NCBI GenBank assembly: GCA_009363175.1
Contig: CP045205.1
Span: 3,286,001 to 3,350,000, forward strand
Length of the DNA: 64,000 bases
Direction: 5' to 3'
Source of the DNA: Citrobacter telavivensis
GTDB lineage: Bacteria; Pseudomonadota; Gammaproteobacteria; Enterobacterales; Enterobacteriaceae
Shown here: positions 24,840 to 34,126 of the stretch, in pieces
Position numbering within the stretch: position 1 is the first letter of the stretch
How the letters are laid out: each line of letters begins with the position of its first letter
Notes under the pieces: model-generated
The model's database searches: none
The model's input: the letters and a program-made list of their open reading frames with translations, nothing else
Told to the model about the DNA's origin: nothing
Position numbers and translations under genes: made by a program

Positions 24840-25898
24840 ATGGTATTCAGAATCGCAAGCTCTCCCTACACGCATAATCAGCGTCAAACGTCGCGCATTA
24901 TGCTGCTGGTCTTACTTGCCGCCGTGCCGGGAATTGCCGTGCAATGGTGGTTTTTCGGCTGGGGAACTCTGTTGCAGATCGTACTCGCCTGCGCAAGTGC
25001 GCTGCTGGCTGAAGCCGCCGTGCTCAGATTACGTAAGCAACCGGTAGTGGCGATTTTAAAGGACAATTCCGCGCTACTGACCGGTCTGCTGCTTGCCGTC
25101 AGTATTCCCCCGCTCGCGCCCTGGTGGATGGTGATCCTCGGTACGGTATTCGCGGTGATCATCGCCAAACAGCTGTATGGCGGTCTGGGACAAAACCCGT
25201 TCAACCCGGCGATGATTGGCTATGTGGTGCTGCTTATCTCCTTCCCGGTGCAGATGACCAGTTGGTTACCGCCACAGGATATTGCCGCCACAACGCCAGG
25301 ACTGCTCGATGCCCTGCAGATAATCGTTACCGGACAGACCACCGGCGGGGGCGACATGCATACGCTGCGCATGGGGATTGACGGGATAAGCCAGGCCACG
25401 CCGCTGGACACCTTCAAAACGTCCCTGCATGCCGGTCATTCTGTTGAGCAGATCATGCAATACCCCATTTACAGCGGCATCTTTGCCGGTGCGGGCTGGC
25501 AGTGGGTCAACCTGGCCTGGCTGGCTGGCGGTGTTTTTCTGCTGCAACAAAACGCTATTCGCTGGCATATTCCGGTTAGCTTCCTGCTCTCATTAGCCGT
25601 CTGCGCGATGCTGGGTTGGCTATTTGCGCCTGAGACGCTCGCCTCCCCGCAAATTCATCTGCTCTCCGGGGCAACGATGCTTGGCGCATTCTTCATTCTG
25701 ACTGACCCGGTGACGGCATCGACGACCAATCGCGGTCGTCTGGTGTTTGGCGCGCTGGCAGGCTTGCTGGTGTGGTTAATCCGCAGTTTCGGCGGCTATC
25801 CGGATGGCGTGGCCTTTGCCGTGCTGTTGGCCAATATCACGGTCCCGCTGATTGACTACTACACGCGTCCGCGCGTGTACGGACACCGCAAAGGATAA
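24840..25898 (+). CDS. rsxD: RsxD, membrane flavoprotein subunit
   Basis: A 352-residue protein homologous to RnfD/NqrB with about nine hydrophobic helices. The covalent FMN attachment motif (S/T-G-A-T) is LLSGATMLGAFF at about residue 187 if numbered as in E. coli; from this sequence it falls in the region coded near 25665-25690 (about residue 278). The residue number needs an alignment, but the motif itself is plain. The start codon follows the rsxC stop with no gap. Confidence 0.94.
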   Translation: MVFRIASSPYTHNQRQTSRIMLLVLLAAVPGIAVQWWFFGWGTLLQIVLACASALLAEAAVLRLRKQPVVAILKDNSALLTGLLLAVSIPPLAPWWMVILGTVFAVIIAKQLYGGLGQNPFNPAMIGYVVLLISFPVQMTSWLPPQDIAATTPGLLDALQIIVTGQTTGGGDMHTLRMGIDGISQATPLDTFKTSLHAGHSVEQIMQYPIYSGIFAGAGWQWVNLAWLAGGVFLLQQNAIRWHIPVSFLLSLAVCAMLGWLFAPETLASPQIHLLSGATMLGAFFILTDPVTASTTNRGRLVFGALAGLLVWLIRSFGGYPDGVAFAVLLANITVPLIDYYTRPRVYGHRKG

Positions 25899-25901
25899 TC
25901 C

Positions 25902-26522
25902 ATGCTGAAAACGATTCGTAAACATGGCATCACCCTGGCGCTGTTTGCGGCGGGGTCGACCGGACTGACTGCCGCCATCAACCTGATGACCAAAACCACC
26001 ATTGATGAGCAGGCGGCCATTCAGCAAAAGGCGCTGTTTGATCAGGTTCTGCCTGCCGATCGCTATAATAACCGTTTGCAGGATCGCTGCTTCGTGGTCA
26101 GCGCGCCCGCACTGGGGAAAGGCGAGCATCGCGTCTATATTGCGGAGCAGGACGGTACGCCCGTGGCGGCCGTGCTTGAGACAACGGCGCCGGATGGCTA
26201 TTCTGGCGCCATTCAGTTGCTGGTCGGTGCCGACTTCAGCGGCACGGTTTTGGGCACCCGGGTAACGGAACACCATGAAACGCCGGGGCTGGGCGATAAA
26301 ATTGAACTGCGCCTGTCAGACTGGATAACCGGTTTCAGCGGTAAAAAGATTCAGGGTGACAACGACAGCCACTGGGCCGTGAAAAAAGATGGCGGAGATT
26401 TTGATCAGTTTACCGGGGCAACGATTACGCCGCGCGCGGTGGTCAATGCCGTCAAGCGTGCAGGGCTGTATGCCCAAACGCTGCCTGCGCAACTGCCTCA
26501 ACTTCCGGCCTGCGGAGAGTAA
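25902..26522 (+). CDS. rsxG: RsxG, FMN-binding periplasmic subunit
   Basis: A 206-residue protein homologous to RnfG/NqrC. It has one N-terminal membrane anchor (about 9-30) and a periplasmic FMN-binding domain. The covalent flavin motif FTGATITPRAVV lies at about residue 171, with its second Thr as the attachment site. The EHHETPGLGDKIE segment is typical of the family. It begins 3 bases after rsxD and is followed 3 bases later by rsxE. Confidence 0.95.
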   Translation: MLKTIRKHGITLALFAAGSTGLTAAINLMTKTTIDEQAAIQQKALFDQVLPADRYNNRLQDRCFVVSAPALGKGEHRVYIAEQDGTPVAAVLETTAPDGYSGAIQLLVGADFSGTVLGTRVTEHHETPGLGDKIELRLSDWITGFSGKKIQGDNDSHWAVKKDGGDFDQFTGATITPRAVVNAVKRAGLYAQTLPAQLPQLPACGE

Positions 26523-26525
26523 GTC

Positions 26526-27224
26526 ATGAGTGAAATTAAAGACGTCATCGTTCAGGGATTGTGGAAAAATAACTCCGCGCTGGTGCAACTGCTGGGGATG
26601 TGCCCGCTGCTGGCGGTCACCTCGACTGCCACCAACGCCCTCGGGCTGGGGCTTGCCACCACGCTGGTGCTGACGCTGACCAACCTGACTATCTCCGCGC
26701 TGCGCCGCTGGACGCCAGCCGAAATTCGTATCCCGATTTACGTGATGATCATCGCCTCGGTGGTCAGTGCGGTACAAATGCTGATCAACGCCTATGCCTT
26801 TGGTCTTTACCAGTCACTGGGGATCTTTATCCCGCTGATCGTGACCAACTGCATTGTGGTGGGACGCGCTGAAGCCTTTGCCGCCAAAAAGGGTCCGGCG
26901 CTGTCGGCGCTGGACGGCTTCTCCATTGGGATGGGGGCAACCGGCGCTATGTTTGTGCTGGGTTCCCTGCGCGAAATAATCGGCAATGGCACGCTGTTTG
27001 ACGGGGCGGACGGACTGCTCGGCAACTGGGCAAAGGTGCTGCGCGTGGAAATTTTCCACACCGACTCTCCTTTCCTGCTGGCAATGTTACCGCCTGGCGC
27101 ATTTATTGGGTTGGGACTCATGCTGGCGGTGAAATATCTCATTGATGAAAAGATGAAAAAGCGCCGCGCCAGTGCGGCAGTCGCGACGGAGTTGCCCTCC
27201 GGTGAACCAGGGAATGCCTCATGA
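26526..27224 (+). CDS. rsxE: RsxE, Rnf-type electron transport complex subunit E
   Basis: A 232-residue inner-membrane protein with six hydrophobic helices, related to RnfE/NqrD and to RsxA. It keeps the paired cysteines in LGMCPLLAVT and VTNCIVVGRAEAFA that correspond to those of RsxA. Its C-terminal tail is basic and then Ala/Ser-rich. It overlaps nth by 4 bp (ATGA). Confidence 0.95.
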   Translation: MSEIKDVIVQGLWKNNSALVQLLGMCPLLAVTSTATNALGLGLATTLVLTLTNLTISALRRWTPAEIRIPIYVMIIASVVSAVQMLINAYAFGLYQSLGIFIPLIVTNCIVVGRAEAFAAKKGPALSALDGFSIGMGATGAMFVLGSLREIIGNGTLFDGADGLLGNWAKVLRVEIFHTDSPFLLAMLPPGAFIGLGLMLAVKYLIDEKMKKRRASAAVATELPSGEPGNAS

Positions 27225-27856
27225 ATAAAGCAAAGCGGTTAGAAATATTAACCCGATTACGCGCGAACAATCCGCATCCGACCACCGAGTTGAACTTCAA
27301 CTCCCCCTTTGAGCTGTTGATCGCGGTGCTGCTGTCGGCGCAGGCGACGGATGTCAGCGTGAACAAGGCCACGGCGAAACTCTATCCGGTTGCGAATACC
27401 CCCGCCGCCATGCTGGAGCTCGGCGTTGAAGGGATCAAGTCCTACATCAAAACGATCGGCCTGTTTAACAGCAAAGCCGAGAACGTGATTAAGACCTGCC
27501 GTATTTTGCTTGAGCAGCATCATGGCGAGGTGCCAGAAGATCGTGCGGCGCTTGAGGCGCTGCCGGGCGTGGGCCGCAAGACGGCGAATGTTGTGCTGAA
27601 TACCGCCTTCGGCTGGCCAACCATCGCCGTCGACACGCATATCTTTCGCGTTTGTAACCGTACCCAGTTTGCACCGGGCAAAAACGTTGAGCAGGTGGAA
27701 GAGAAATTACTGAAGGTGGTTCCCGCGGAATTTAAGGTCGACTGCCACCATTGGCTTATCCTGCATGGGCGCTATACCTGTATTGCCCGTAAGCCGCGCT
27801 GTGGTTCCTGTATCATTGAAGATCTCTGTGAATTCAAAGAGAAGGTGGATATCTGA
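27221..27856 (+). CDS. nth: Nth, endonuclease III
   Basis: A 211-residue DNA glycosylase/AP lyase that excises oxidised pyrimidines. The helix-hairpin-helix is LPGVGRKTANVVLNTAF with catalytic Lys120, followed by Asp138 in IAVDTHIFRVC. The [4Fe-4S] loop C-x6-C-x2-C-x5-C is present at 187-203 (CIARKPRCGSCIIEDLC). It overlaps rsxE and is the last gene of rsxABCDGE-nth, placing a base-excision enzyme in an operon that resets the superoxide sensor. Confidence 0.97.
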   Translation: MNKAKRLEILTRLRANNPHPTTELNFNSPFELLIAVLLSAQATDVSVNKATAKLYPVANTPAAMLELGVEGIKSYIKTIGLFNSKAENVIKTCRILLEQHHGEVPEDRAALEALPGVGRKTANVVLNTAFGWPTIAVDTHIFRVCNRTQFAPGKNVEQVEEKLLKVVPAEFKVDCHHWLILHGRYTCIARKPRCGSCIIEDLCEFKEKVDI

Positions 27857-27864
27857 CCGCCAGG

Positions 27865-27895
27865 GGCTGGTAACATTGTCCAGCCATCACTTTTT
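27865..27895 (+). terminator. Terminator of the rsx-nth operon
   Basis: A GGCTGG / CCAGCC stem with a 9-base loop is followed, 5 bases later, by five T residues. Confidence 0.65.
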
Positions 27896-28464
27896 GTTAT
27901 CCTCTGCTTCTTTCTCCCCAATCCGTCAATGATTCCGCTTTCTACGTCTTATACAAATGATTCATCCTGGCTATAAGCACTTATTCAGGTTAATCCTTTT
28001 TTTAATAACGAAAATTTCTATCCAATTGTGATCTCGATCATAGTGATAACTCTATGTAAATTTTTCTGTTAATTTTGGTTAACTTTGCATTCAGATGACA
28101 ATGAGTCAGTTTTTATACACAAAACATTACACTGGCTATTTTTTAGATACTGGGCTTTATCACTGCATTAACCGACAAATAGCAGAACATATCGCCATAC
28201 AGCCATTTCCAGGGCAACGTGACAGCGTAATAAACTGCCATTACTCAATTAATAAAATTTAACGCTAGATAACATTTATCCACCCCGTGGAATCCACCAT
28301 TCAATATATATGTAACAGAGTATTACAAAAGACTTGTCTGAAAGTGCAAGATAGTGAACATTACTCGCCGTTTCCCCTCCCACTATAACAATTTCACGGC
28401 TACCCAAGAGGTATCACGTGACAGAACACCCCCGTTAATATGGGATGTAAAAAAAGAGGTTAAA
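27896..28464 (+). promoter_or_regulatory. Long AT-rich upstream region of dtpA
   Basis: About 570 bases without a gene. The DNA is strongly AT-rich between 27930 and 28330, with stretches such as TTTTTCTGTTAATTTTGGTTAAC. In E. coli this region binds OmpR and drives osmo- and peptide-responsive dtpA (tppB) expression. I could not define individual OmpR boxes or the start site. An in-frame GTG at 28354 would extend DtpA by 37 residues of non-family sequence and is not favoured. Confidence 0.55.
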
Positions 28465-29970
28465 GTGTCTACTGCAAACAAGAAACCAACGGAAAGCGTC
28501 AGTCTTAACGCTTTCAAACAACCGAAGGCGTTCTATCTCATCTTCTCGATTGAGCTCTGGGAGCGTTTCGGTTATTACGGCTTACAAGGAATTATGGCCG
28601 TTTACCTGGTTAAACAACTGGGTATGTCTGAAGCGGATTCAATCACTCTTTTCTCATCCTTTAGCGCCCTGGTTTACGGTCTGGTCGCCATTGGTGGCTG
28701 GTTAGGTGACAAAGTTCTGGGTACCAAGCGCGTCATTATGCTCGGTGCGGTGGTACTGGCTATCGGCTATGCACTGGTGGCATGGTCCGGACACGACGCC
28801 GGTGTCGTTTATATGGGGATGGCCGCCATTGCCGTCGGTAATGGTCTGTTTAAGGCTAACCCATCCTCTCTGCTGTCGACCTGCTATGCGAAAGATGACC
28901 CGCGTCTTGATGGCGCCTTTACGATGTACTACATGTCCGTCAATATCGGTTCATTCTTCTCTATGCTGGCAACACCGTGGCTGGCCGCGCATTACGGCTG
29001 GAGCACCGCGTTCGCGCTGAGCGTCGTCGGTATGCTGATAACCGTAGTAAACTTCGCATTCTGCCAGCGTTGGGTGAAAAACTACGGTTCTAAACCTGAC
29101 TTCGAACCTATCAACATCCGCAACCTGCTGCTGACCATCGTCGGTGTTGTCGCGCTGATCGCAATTGCGACCTGGCTGCTGCATAACCAACAAATCGCAC
29201 GTATGGTGCTGGGCGTGATCGCACTTGGTATCGTCTTTATCTTCGGTAAAGAAGCGTTCGCCATGCAGGGTGCCGCTCGTCGTAAAATGATTGTGGCCTT
29301 CATTCTGATGCTGGAAGCGATCATCTTCTTCGTACTGTATAGCCAGATGCCGACGTCGCTGAACTTCTTCGCTATTCGTAACGTTGAGCACTCTATTCTT
29401 GGCATTGCATTCGAACCTGAACAGTATCAGGCGCTGAACCCGTTCTGGATCATCATTGGTAGCCCTATCCTCGCGGCTATCTATAACAAGATGGGTGACA
29501 CCCTGCCGATGCCAACTAAGTTTGCCATTGGTATGGTGCTGTGTTCTGGCGCGTTCCTGATCCTGCCGCTGGGAGCAAAATTCGCGACCGATGCGGGTAT
29601 CGTTTCCGTTAACTGGCTGATCATCTGCTACGGCTTGCAAAGTATCGGTGAGCTGATGATTTCCGGTCTGGGTCTGGCCATGGTGGCACAGCTGGTTCCA
29701 CAGCGTCTGATGGGCTTCATCATGGGCAGTTGGTTCCTGACCACCGCCGGTGCCAACATCATTGGCGGTTATGTCGCCAGCATGATGGCGGTTCCTGAAA
29801 ATGTGACCGATCCGCTGATGTCTCTGGAAGTGTATGGTCGCGTGTTCCTGCAGATTGGCGTGGCGACCGCAGTGATCGCTGTTCTGATGCTGCTGACGGC
29901 GCCGAAACTGAACCGCATGACTCAGGACGACGAACCAGGCGAGAAAGCGTCCAAGACCGCTACCGCGTAA
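28465..29970 (+). CDS. dtpA: DtpA (TppB), proton-dependent di-/tripeptide permease
   Basis: A 501-residue POT-family transporter with about 14 hydrophobic helices. The family motif ExxER is ELWERFGYYGLQG on helix 1, and FYxxINxG appears as MYYMSVNIGSF. I chose the GTG at 28465 (AAGAGGT box about 6 bases upstream) because it yields the E. coli start MSTANKKPTESVSLNAFKQP. The strong terminator after the stop makes it monocistronic. Confidence 0.96.
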   Translation: MSTANKKPTESVSLNAFKQPKAFYLIFSIELWERFGYYGLQGIMAVYLVKQLGMSEADSITLFSSFSALVYGLVAIGGWLGDKVLGTKRVIMLGAVVLAIGYALVAWSGHDAGVVYMGMAAIAVGNGLFKANPSSLLSTCYAKDDPRLDGAFTMYYMSVNIGSFFSMLATPWLAAHYGWSTAFALSVVGMLITVVNFAFCQRWVKNYGSKPDFEPINIRNLLLTIVGVVALIAIATWLLHNQQIARMVLGVIALGIVFIFGKEAFAMQGAARRKMIVAFILMLEAIIFFVLYSQMPTSLNFFAIRNVEHSILGIAFEPEQYQALNPFWIIIGSPILAAIYNKMGDTLPMPTKFAIGMVLCSGAFLILPLGAKFATDAGIVSVNWLIICYGLQSIGELMISGLGLAMVAQLVPQRLMGFIMGSWFLTTAGANIIGGYVASMMAVPENVTDPLMSLEVYGRVFLQIGVATAVIAVLMLLTAPKLNRMTQDDEPGEKASKTATA

Positions 29971-29991
29971 ATTTCTGGGAAACGCGTAATG

Positions 29992-30027
29992 AAGCTGCTA
30001 ACTTTGCGTTAGCAGCTTTTTTTTTTG
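29992..30027 (+). terminator. Strong terminator after dtpA
   Basis: A 10-bp perfect stem AAGCTGCTAA / TTAGCAGCTT with a 7-base loop runs into ten T residues. Confidence 0.96.
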
Positions 30028-30076
30028 CCTGAACCCGAACCAGGATACGTTAAACCTCAGTTGAAAGGAGTTATCG

Positions 30077-30682
30077 ATGAAACTGTTCTACAAGCCAGGC
30101 GCCTGCTCTCTTGCTTCCCATATTACCCTTCGCGAGAGTGGGAAAGATTTCACGCTGGATGGTGTGGATTTGATGAAGAAGCGTCTGGAAAACGGTGATG
30201 ATTTTTTCGCGGTCAACCCGAAAGGACAGGTTCCCGCCCTGCTGCTCGATGACGGCACGCTGTTAACCGAAGGCGTGGCGATTATGCAATACCTCGCCGA
30301 TAGCGTTCCTGACCGCCAGTTGTTGGCGCCCGTGAGCAGCATCTCGCGCTATAAGACGCTTGAGTGGCTTAACTACATTGCAACTGAGCTGCACAAAGGC
30401 TTCACCCCATTGTTTCGCCCTGATACCCCGGAAGAGTACAAACCGACCGTTCGTGCGCTGCTGGAGAAGAAGATGCAGTACGTTGATGCTTCCCTCAAAG
30501 AGGGACAGTGGATATGCGGATCGCGTTTCACTATCGCAGATGCCTACCTTTTCACCGTACTGCGCTGGGCATACGCGGTGAAGCTCAATATGGATGGGTT
30601 AGCGCATATCGCGGCGTATATGAAGCGCATGGCTGAGCGTCCAGGCGTTGCGGCGGCGCTGAAAGCTGAAGGGTTACAATAA
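30077..30682 (+). CDS. gstA: GstA, glutathione S-transferase (beta class)
   Basis: A 201-residue enzyme conjugating glutathione to electrophiles. The thioredoxin-like N-domain begins MKLFYKPGACSLASHI with the beta-class Cys10, followed by the cis-Pro in VNPKGQVPALLLDDGTLLTE. The all-helical C-domain ends ERPGVAAALKAEGLQ. An AAAGGAG box lies 6 bases before the ATG. It is monocistronic; a REP element follows. Confidence 0.96.
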   Translation: MKLFYKPGACSLASHITLRESGKDFTLDGVDLMKKRLENGDDFFAVNPKGQVPALLLDDGTLLTEGVAIMQYLADSVPDRQLLAPVSSISRYKTLEWLNYIATELHKGFTPLFRPDTPEEYKPTVRALLEKKMQYVDASLKEGQWICGSRFTIADAYLFTVLRWAYAVKLNMDGLAHIAAYMKRMAERPGVAAALKAEGLQ

Positions 30683-30691
30683 GCGAATTGT

Positions 30692-30723
30692 GCCGGATGG
30701 CGGCGGTAGACGCCTCATCCGGC
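30692..30723. repeat. REP (repetitive extragenic palindrome) unit
   Basis: GCCGGATGGCGGCG and CGCCTCATCCGGC form an imperfect hairpin that matches the enterobacterial REP pattern. It lies between the convergent genes gstA and pdxY and is the only REP I recognised in the window. Confidence 0.8.
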
Positions 30724-30730
30724 AAGTGGG

Positions 30731-31591
30731 TCAGAGTTGTGTGGCGCTGAAGTAATGCTCTGGTTGAGCGATCCTGTCCTGTGCGGCAACCACCTGTAGT
30801 TCATATTCCTGCATCGCTTTGGTGGCAATCATAATCTCATACACCGCCGCAGTGACATGCTCCAGCGCCTGCTGGTTTGTCGCCCCCTGCAACAACTTCA
30901 CTAACAGCAACCCGCTGGTCACATCGCCAACGCCGACCGGCTGGCGTGTGCCGAAATCCACCAGCGGACGGCTGATGTGCCAGGCGTCATCAACAGTGAC
31001 CAGCAGCATTTCAAAACGATCCTGACTGTAACCCGCACGCGCCAGATGTTTTACCAGCACGATCTCCGGTCCCTGTGCGATTAACTCGCGGGCGGCGACA
31101 ACGGCGTCATCCACACTGTTCACCGCGTGTTCGCAGAGGATTTCCAGCTCAATCAAATTCGGCGCAATAATATCGCTTGCTGGCAGCGCGTGACGAACAT
31201 GAAATTCGGCGACGCCCGGGGCGACGATGCAGCCTTTCTCCGGATGTCCCATCACCGGGTCACAAAAATATTTCGCCGCCGGGTTGGCCGCTTTCACCTG
31301 ACGCACGATCCCCAGAATATGCTCGCCCTGCTCGGCAGAACCCAGGTAACCGCTCAGCACGGCATCGCAGCGCTTCAGCTGATCGATATCAGCTATGCCC
31401 TGCACGATCTCGGTCAGATGTGATGGCGGCATGACGCAGCCTGTCCATTTGCCGTATTGCGTGTGATTAGAGAATTGAACCGTATTGAGGGGCCAGACGT
31501 TGGCACCGAGGCGGCGCATCGGGAATTCCGCAGCACTATTGCCAGCATGCCCAAAAACAACGTGGGACTGGATGGCGAGAATATTCTTCAT
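30731..31591 (-). CDS. pdxY: PdxY, pyridoxal kinase
   Basis: A 286-residue ribokinase-family enzyme phosphorylating pyridoxal in B6 salvage. It has the N-terminal NILAIQSHVVFGHAGNSAA, the metal/phosphate site in FCDPVMGHPEKG, and the anion hole with catalytic Asp in RQPVGVGDVTSGLLL. The ATG at 31591 matches the family start MKNILAIQSH. It is downstream of tyrS and pdxH on the same strand; PdxH acts in the same pathway, as in E. coli pdxH-tyrS-pdxY. Confidence 0.95.
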   Translation of the reverse strand: MKNILAIQSHVVFGHAGNSAAEFPMRRLGANVWPLNTVQFSNHTQYGKWTGCVMPPSHLTEIVQGIADIDQLKRCDAVLSGYLGSAEQGEHILGIVRQVKAANPAAKYFCDPVMGHPEKGCIVAPGVAEFHVRHALPASDIIAPNLIELEILCEHAVNSVDDAVVAARELIAQGPEIVLVKHLARAGYSQDRFEMLLVTVDDAWHISRPLVDFGTRQPVGVGDVTSGLLLVKLLQGATNQQALEHVTAAVYEIMIATKAMQEYELQVVAAQDRIAQPEHYFSATQL

Positions 31592-31621
31592 TTTTTGCTT
31601 ACCACAACCCTGAAAATAGAA

Positions 31622-31645
31622 AGGGGCGTGGTTTCCCACGCCCCT
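31622..31645 (-). terminator. Hairpin between tyrS and pdxY
   Basis: A 10-bp stem AGGGGCGTGG / CCACGCCCCT with a 4-base loop is followed on the minus strand by TTCTATTTT. It would limit tyrS read-through into pdxY. Confidence 0.75.
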
Positions 31646-31657
31646 GCTGACTTTCGA

Positions 31658-32932
31658 TTACTTCCAGCACACCAGACAGTAATTCTTCTTACCGCGACGC
31701 AGCAGCGTGTAGCGGCCATACAGGCGATCGCCTTCGACGAAGGTGTATTCCGGATCTGACTGCTTCTCACCGTTAATGGTGATCGCGTTTGACGCAATGG
31801 TTTTACGCGCCTGACCACGAGACGGTTGCAGTTCGGAATCTACCAGCGCCTGCATCAGGTCAGCGCTCTTTTCCATTTCAACCATCGGTACGCCATCCTG
31901 CGCCAGCTGTTCGAAGTCCGCTTCGCTCAAATCGCTCAGCGTGCCGTTGAACAGGCTCTCCGTGATGCGTTTCGCCGCGATAAGACCTTCTTCACCGTGC
32001 ACCAGACGCGTGACCTGCTCGGCCAACACATATTGGGCACGCGGCGCTTTGCCGCTGTTCTTGTCTTCTTCTTCCAGCGCATTGATCTCTTCAATGTCCA
32101 TGAAAGTGAAGAACTTCAGGAAACGATACACGTCGGCGTCCGCCGTGTTGATCCAGAACTGGTAGAATTTGTACGGACTGGTTTTCTTCGGATCCAGCCA
32201 CACTGCGCCGCCTTCGGTTTTCCCGAACTTGGTGCCGTCGGCTTTAGTGATCAGCGGAACGGTCAGACCGAAGACCTGATTCTGATGCAGACGACGTGTC
32301 AGGTCGATCCCGGAAGTAATGTTACCCCACTGATCGGAACCCCCGATTTGCAGCGCCACGCCATGCAGTTTATTCAGGCAGGCAAAATCATAACCCTGTA
32401 ACAGGTTGTAGGAGAACTCGGTGAAGGAGATCCCCTGATCGTCACGGTTCAAACGCTGCTTCACCGCTTCTTTGTTGATCATCTGGTTTACAGAGAAATG
32501 CTTACCGATATCGCGCAGGAAGGTCAACACGTTCATGTTGCCGAACCAGTCATAGTTGTTCGCCGCGATAGCGGAGTTTTCGCCGCAGTCGAAATCCAGG
32601 AACGGAGCAACCTGTTTACGGATTTTGTCTACCCACTCCTGAACGGTGTCTTCGGTGTTCAGTTTACGCTCGGCGGCTTTAAAGCTCGGGTCGCCAATCA
32701 GACCGGTCGCGCCGCCGACCAGCGCCACAGGTTTGTGACCTGCCTGCTGGAAGCGTTTCAGGCATAACAATGGAACCAGATGCCCCAAATGCAAGCTGTC
32801 AGCGGTAGGATCGAAGCCGCAATAGAGCGCGATCGGGCCTTGCGCCAGTCGCTCTGCTAACGCTTCCTCGTCCGTCACCTGGGCGACCAGCCCCCGCTCT
32901 TGCAATTGTTTAATCAAGTTACTGCTTGCCAT
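31658..32932 (-). CDS. tyrS: TyrS, tyrosyl-tRNA synthetase
   Basis: A 424-residue class I synthetase. The HIGH motif appears as HLGHLVPL in DPTADSLHLGHL, the KMSKS loop as KFGKTEGGAVW, and the tyrosine pocket in YCGFDPTAD and QIGGSDQWGN. A C-terminal S4 RNA-binding domain spans about 357-424. The start at 32932 (MASSNLIKQL) gives the 424-residue length; the longer open frame is discarded. Confidence 0.98.
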   Translation of the reverse strand: MASSNLIKQLQERGLVAQVTDEEALAERLAQGPIALYCGFDPTADSLHLGHLVPLLCLKRFQQAGHKPVALVGGATGLIGDPSFKAAERKLNTEDTVQEWVDKIRKQVAPFLDFDCGENSAIAANNYDWFGNMNVLTFLRDIGKHFSVNQMINKEAVKQRLNRDDQGISFTEFSYNLLQGYDFACLNKLHGVALQIGGSDQWGNITSGIDLTRRLHQNQVFGLTVPLITKADGTKFGKTEGGAVWLDPKKTSPYKFYQFWINTADADVYRFLKFFTFMDIEEINALEEEDKNSGKAPRAQYVLAEQVTRLVHGEEGLIAAKRITESLFNGTLSDLSEADFEQLAQDGVPMVEMEKSADLMQALVDSELQPSRGQARKTIASNAITINGEKQSDPEYTFVEGDRLYGRYTLLRRGKKNYCLVCWK

Positions 32933-33058
32933 CAAAATCTCCATGTATAAAACGACTGCACCTTTGCCGGTACACGACTTTTCGCCAGACGCGAAAGCTC
33001 TATAGAATAAAGCGCTGGCGCACACAGCGCTAGCGCTTAAAACAACAATTTTCCGGGT

Positions 33059-33715
33059 TTATGGCGCGAGACGGTCAATTTTCCATGCGTTATTTTCACG
33101 CTGGTATAAAAAGCGGTCATGCAGTCGGTGTTCACCGCCCTGCCAGAACTCCATCTGCTCAATGCTGACGCGAAATCCGCCCCAGAAACTGGGCAGCGGC
33201 ACTTCACCTTGCTGGAATTTCTGTTTCAGTTCGAGGAATTTGCTTTCGAGGATCCCGCGCGCGGAAATGCGGCTGGACTGTTTCGAGACCCAGGCACCTA
33301 TCTGGCTGTCACGTGGACGACTGTGGAAATACTTCACCACTTCCAGCGTCGATAAGCGCTCGGCTTTGCCGGTCACCATCACCTGACGCTCCAGCATATG
33401 CCAGGGAAACAGCAGGCTGATCCGTGGATTTTTTTCGATTTGATGCGCTTTGCGGCTGCCAAGGTTGGTATAGAACACCAGACCTTTTTCATCGTAGTGT
33501 TTCAACAACACAATACGCTGATAAGGTTGGCCATTTTCGTCAACGGTCGCCACGACCATGGCGGTGGGATCCGCCAGTCTGGCGTCACATGCCTGAGCCA
33601 GCCAGCGTTCGAAAAGGGTTAACGGCTCAGCGGGAAGATCGCGGCGGCGCAGACCGCCTTTGGTATATTCACGGCGCAGATGCGCGATTTGCTGCAATTC
33701 GTCGTTATCAGACAT
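33059..33715 (-). CDS. pdxH: PdxH, pyridoxine/pyridoxamine 5'-phosphate oxidase
   Basis: A 218-residue FMN oxidase making pyridoxal 5'-phosphate. It has the conserved FMN-binding segment RIVLLKHYDEKGLVFYTN, then GSRKAHQIEKNPRISLLF. The C-terminal signature is FWGGFRVSIEQMEFWQGGEHRLHDR, followed by W and a terminal RLAP. The length is identical to E. coli. It is upstream of tyrS in the same direction. Confidence 0.97.
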   Translation of the reverse strand: MSDNDELQQIAHLRREYTKGGLRRRDLPAEPLTLFERWLAQACDARLADPTAMVVATVDENGQPYQRIVLLKHYDEKGLVFYTNLGSRKAHQIEKNPRISLLFPWHMLERQVMVTGKAERLSTLEVVKYFHSRPRDSQIGAWVSKQSSRISARGILESKFLELKQKFQQGEVPLPSFWGGFRVSIEQMEFWQGGEHRLHDRFLYQRENNAWKIDRLAP

Positions 33716-33773
33716 GGTGCTCGCTACGGATTGTCAGTGGGTGGCGCTATTGTGCGCCGCCCTGCTGGAAATC

Positions 33774-34097
33774 TCAACGCTTCGGGTTTTGTAACTGGCA
33801 GTTATTCAGCACGATACGGTCACGTTTGTAGACGGTCGCACCGTCGCCTTTCGACCAGAACACATAAATTCCGTCGGTATAGCGCGCGCCTGACGCCGAG
33901 ATGCCCTGCTTCAGATTGAGCAGTTTGTTGTCATAAACAAAGTTCACCTCCTGACGGGTATTATTCAATTTCACCGTCAGCGGTTTTTCATCACACTGGT
34001 ATTCCAGCGTGTCCGTTTGCATGCGCTCAACAAACTGATTGTAGACGCTACAACCGGACAGCATAAGCGGGAAACAGATGAGTAACAGTTTTTTCAT
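33774..34097 (-). CDS. mliC: MliC (YdhA), C-type lysozyme inhibitor lipoprotein
   Basis: A 107-residue lipoprotein. The signal MKKLLLICFPLMLSGCS ends in the lipobox LSGC (Cys16). The mature domain has the MliC features YQCDEKPLTVKL, SASGARYTDGIYVFWSKGD and the closing Cys in NNCQLQNP. It inhibits host C-type lysozymes. The start at 34097 was chosen because it directly precedes the signal sequence, with AGGATA upstream. Confidence 0.93.
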   Translation of the reverse strand: MKKLLLICFPLMLSGCSVYNQFVERMQTDTLEYQCDEKPLTVKLNNTRQEVNFVYDNKLLNLKQGISASGARYTDGIYVFWSKGDGATVYKRDRIVLNNCQLQNPKR

Positions 34098-34126
34098 AGA
34101 CGTATCCTGAAGACTTTCCTGGTCCG

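Noticed and set aside
23364..24887. Long open frame (about 507 codons) antisense to rsxC
   Set aside because: It mirrors the GC-rich codon pattern and repeat array of rsxC; rsxC has clear cluster motifs, and the antisense product has none.
28354..28464. 37-codon in-frame extension upstream of dtpA
   Set aside because: The extension has no POT-family similarity, whereas GTG 28465 gives the exact family N-terminus with a ribosome site.
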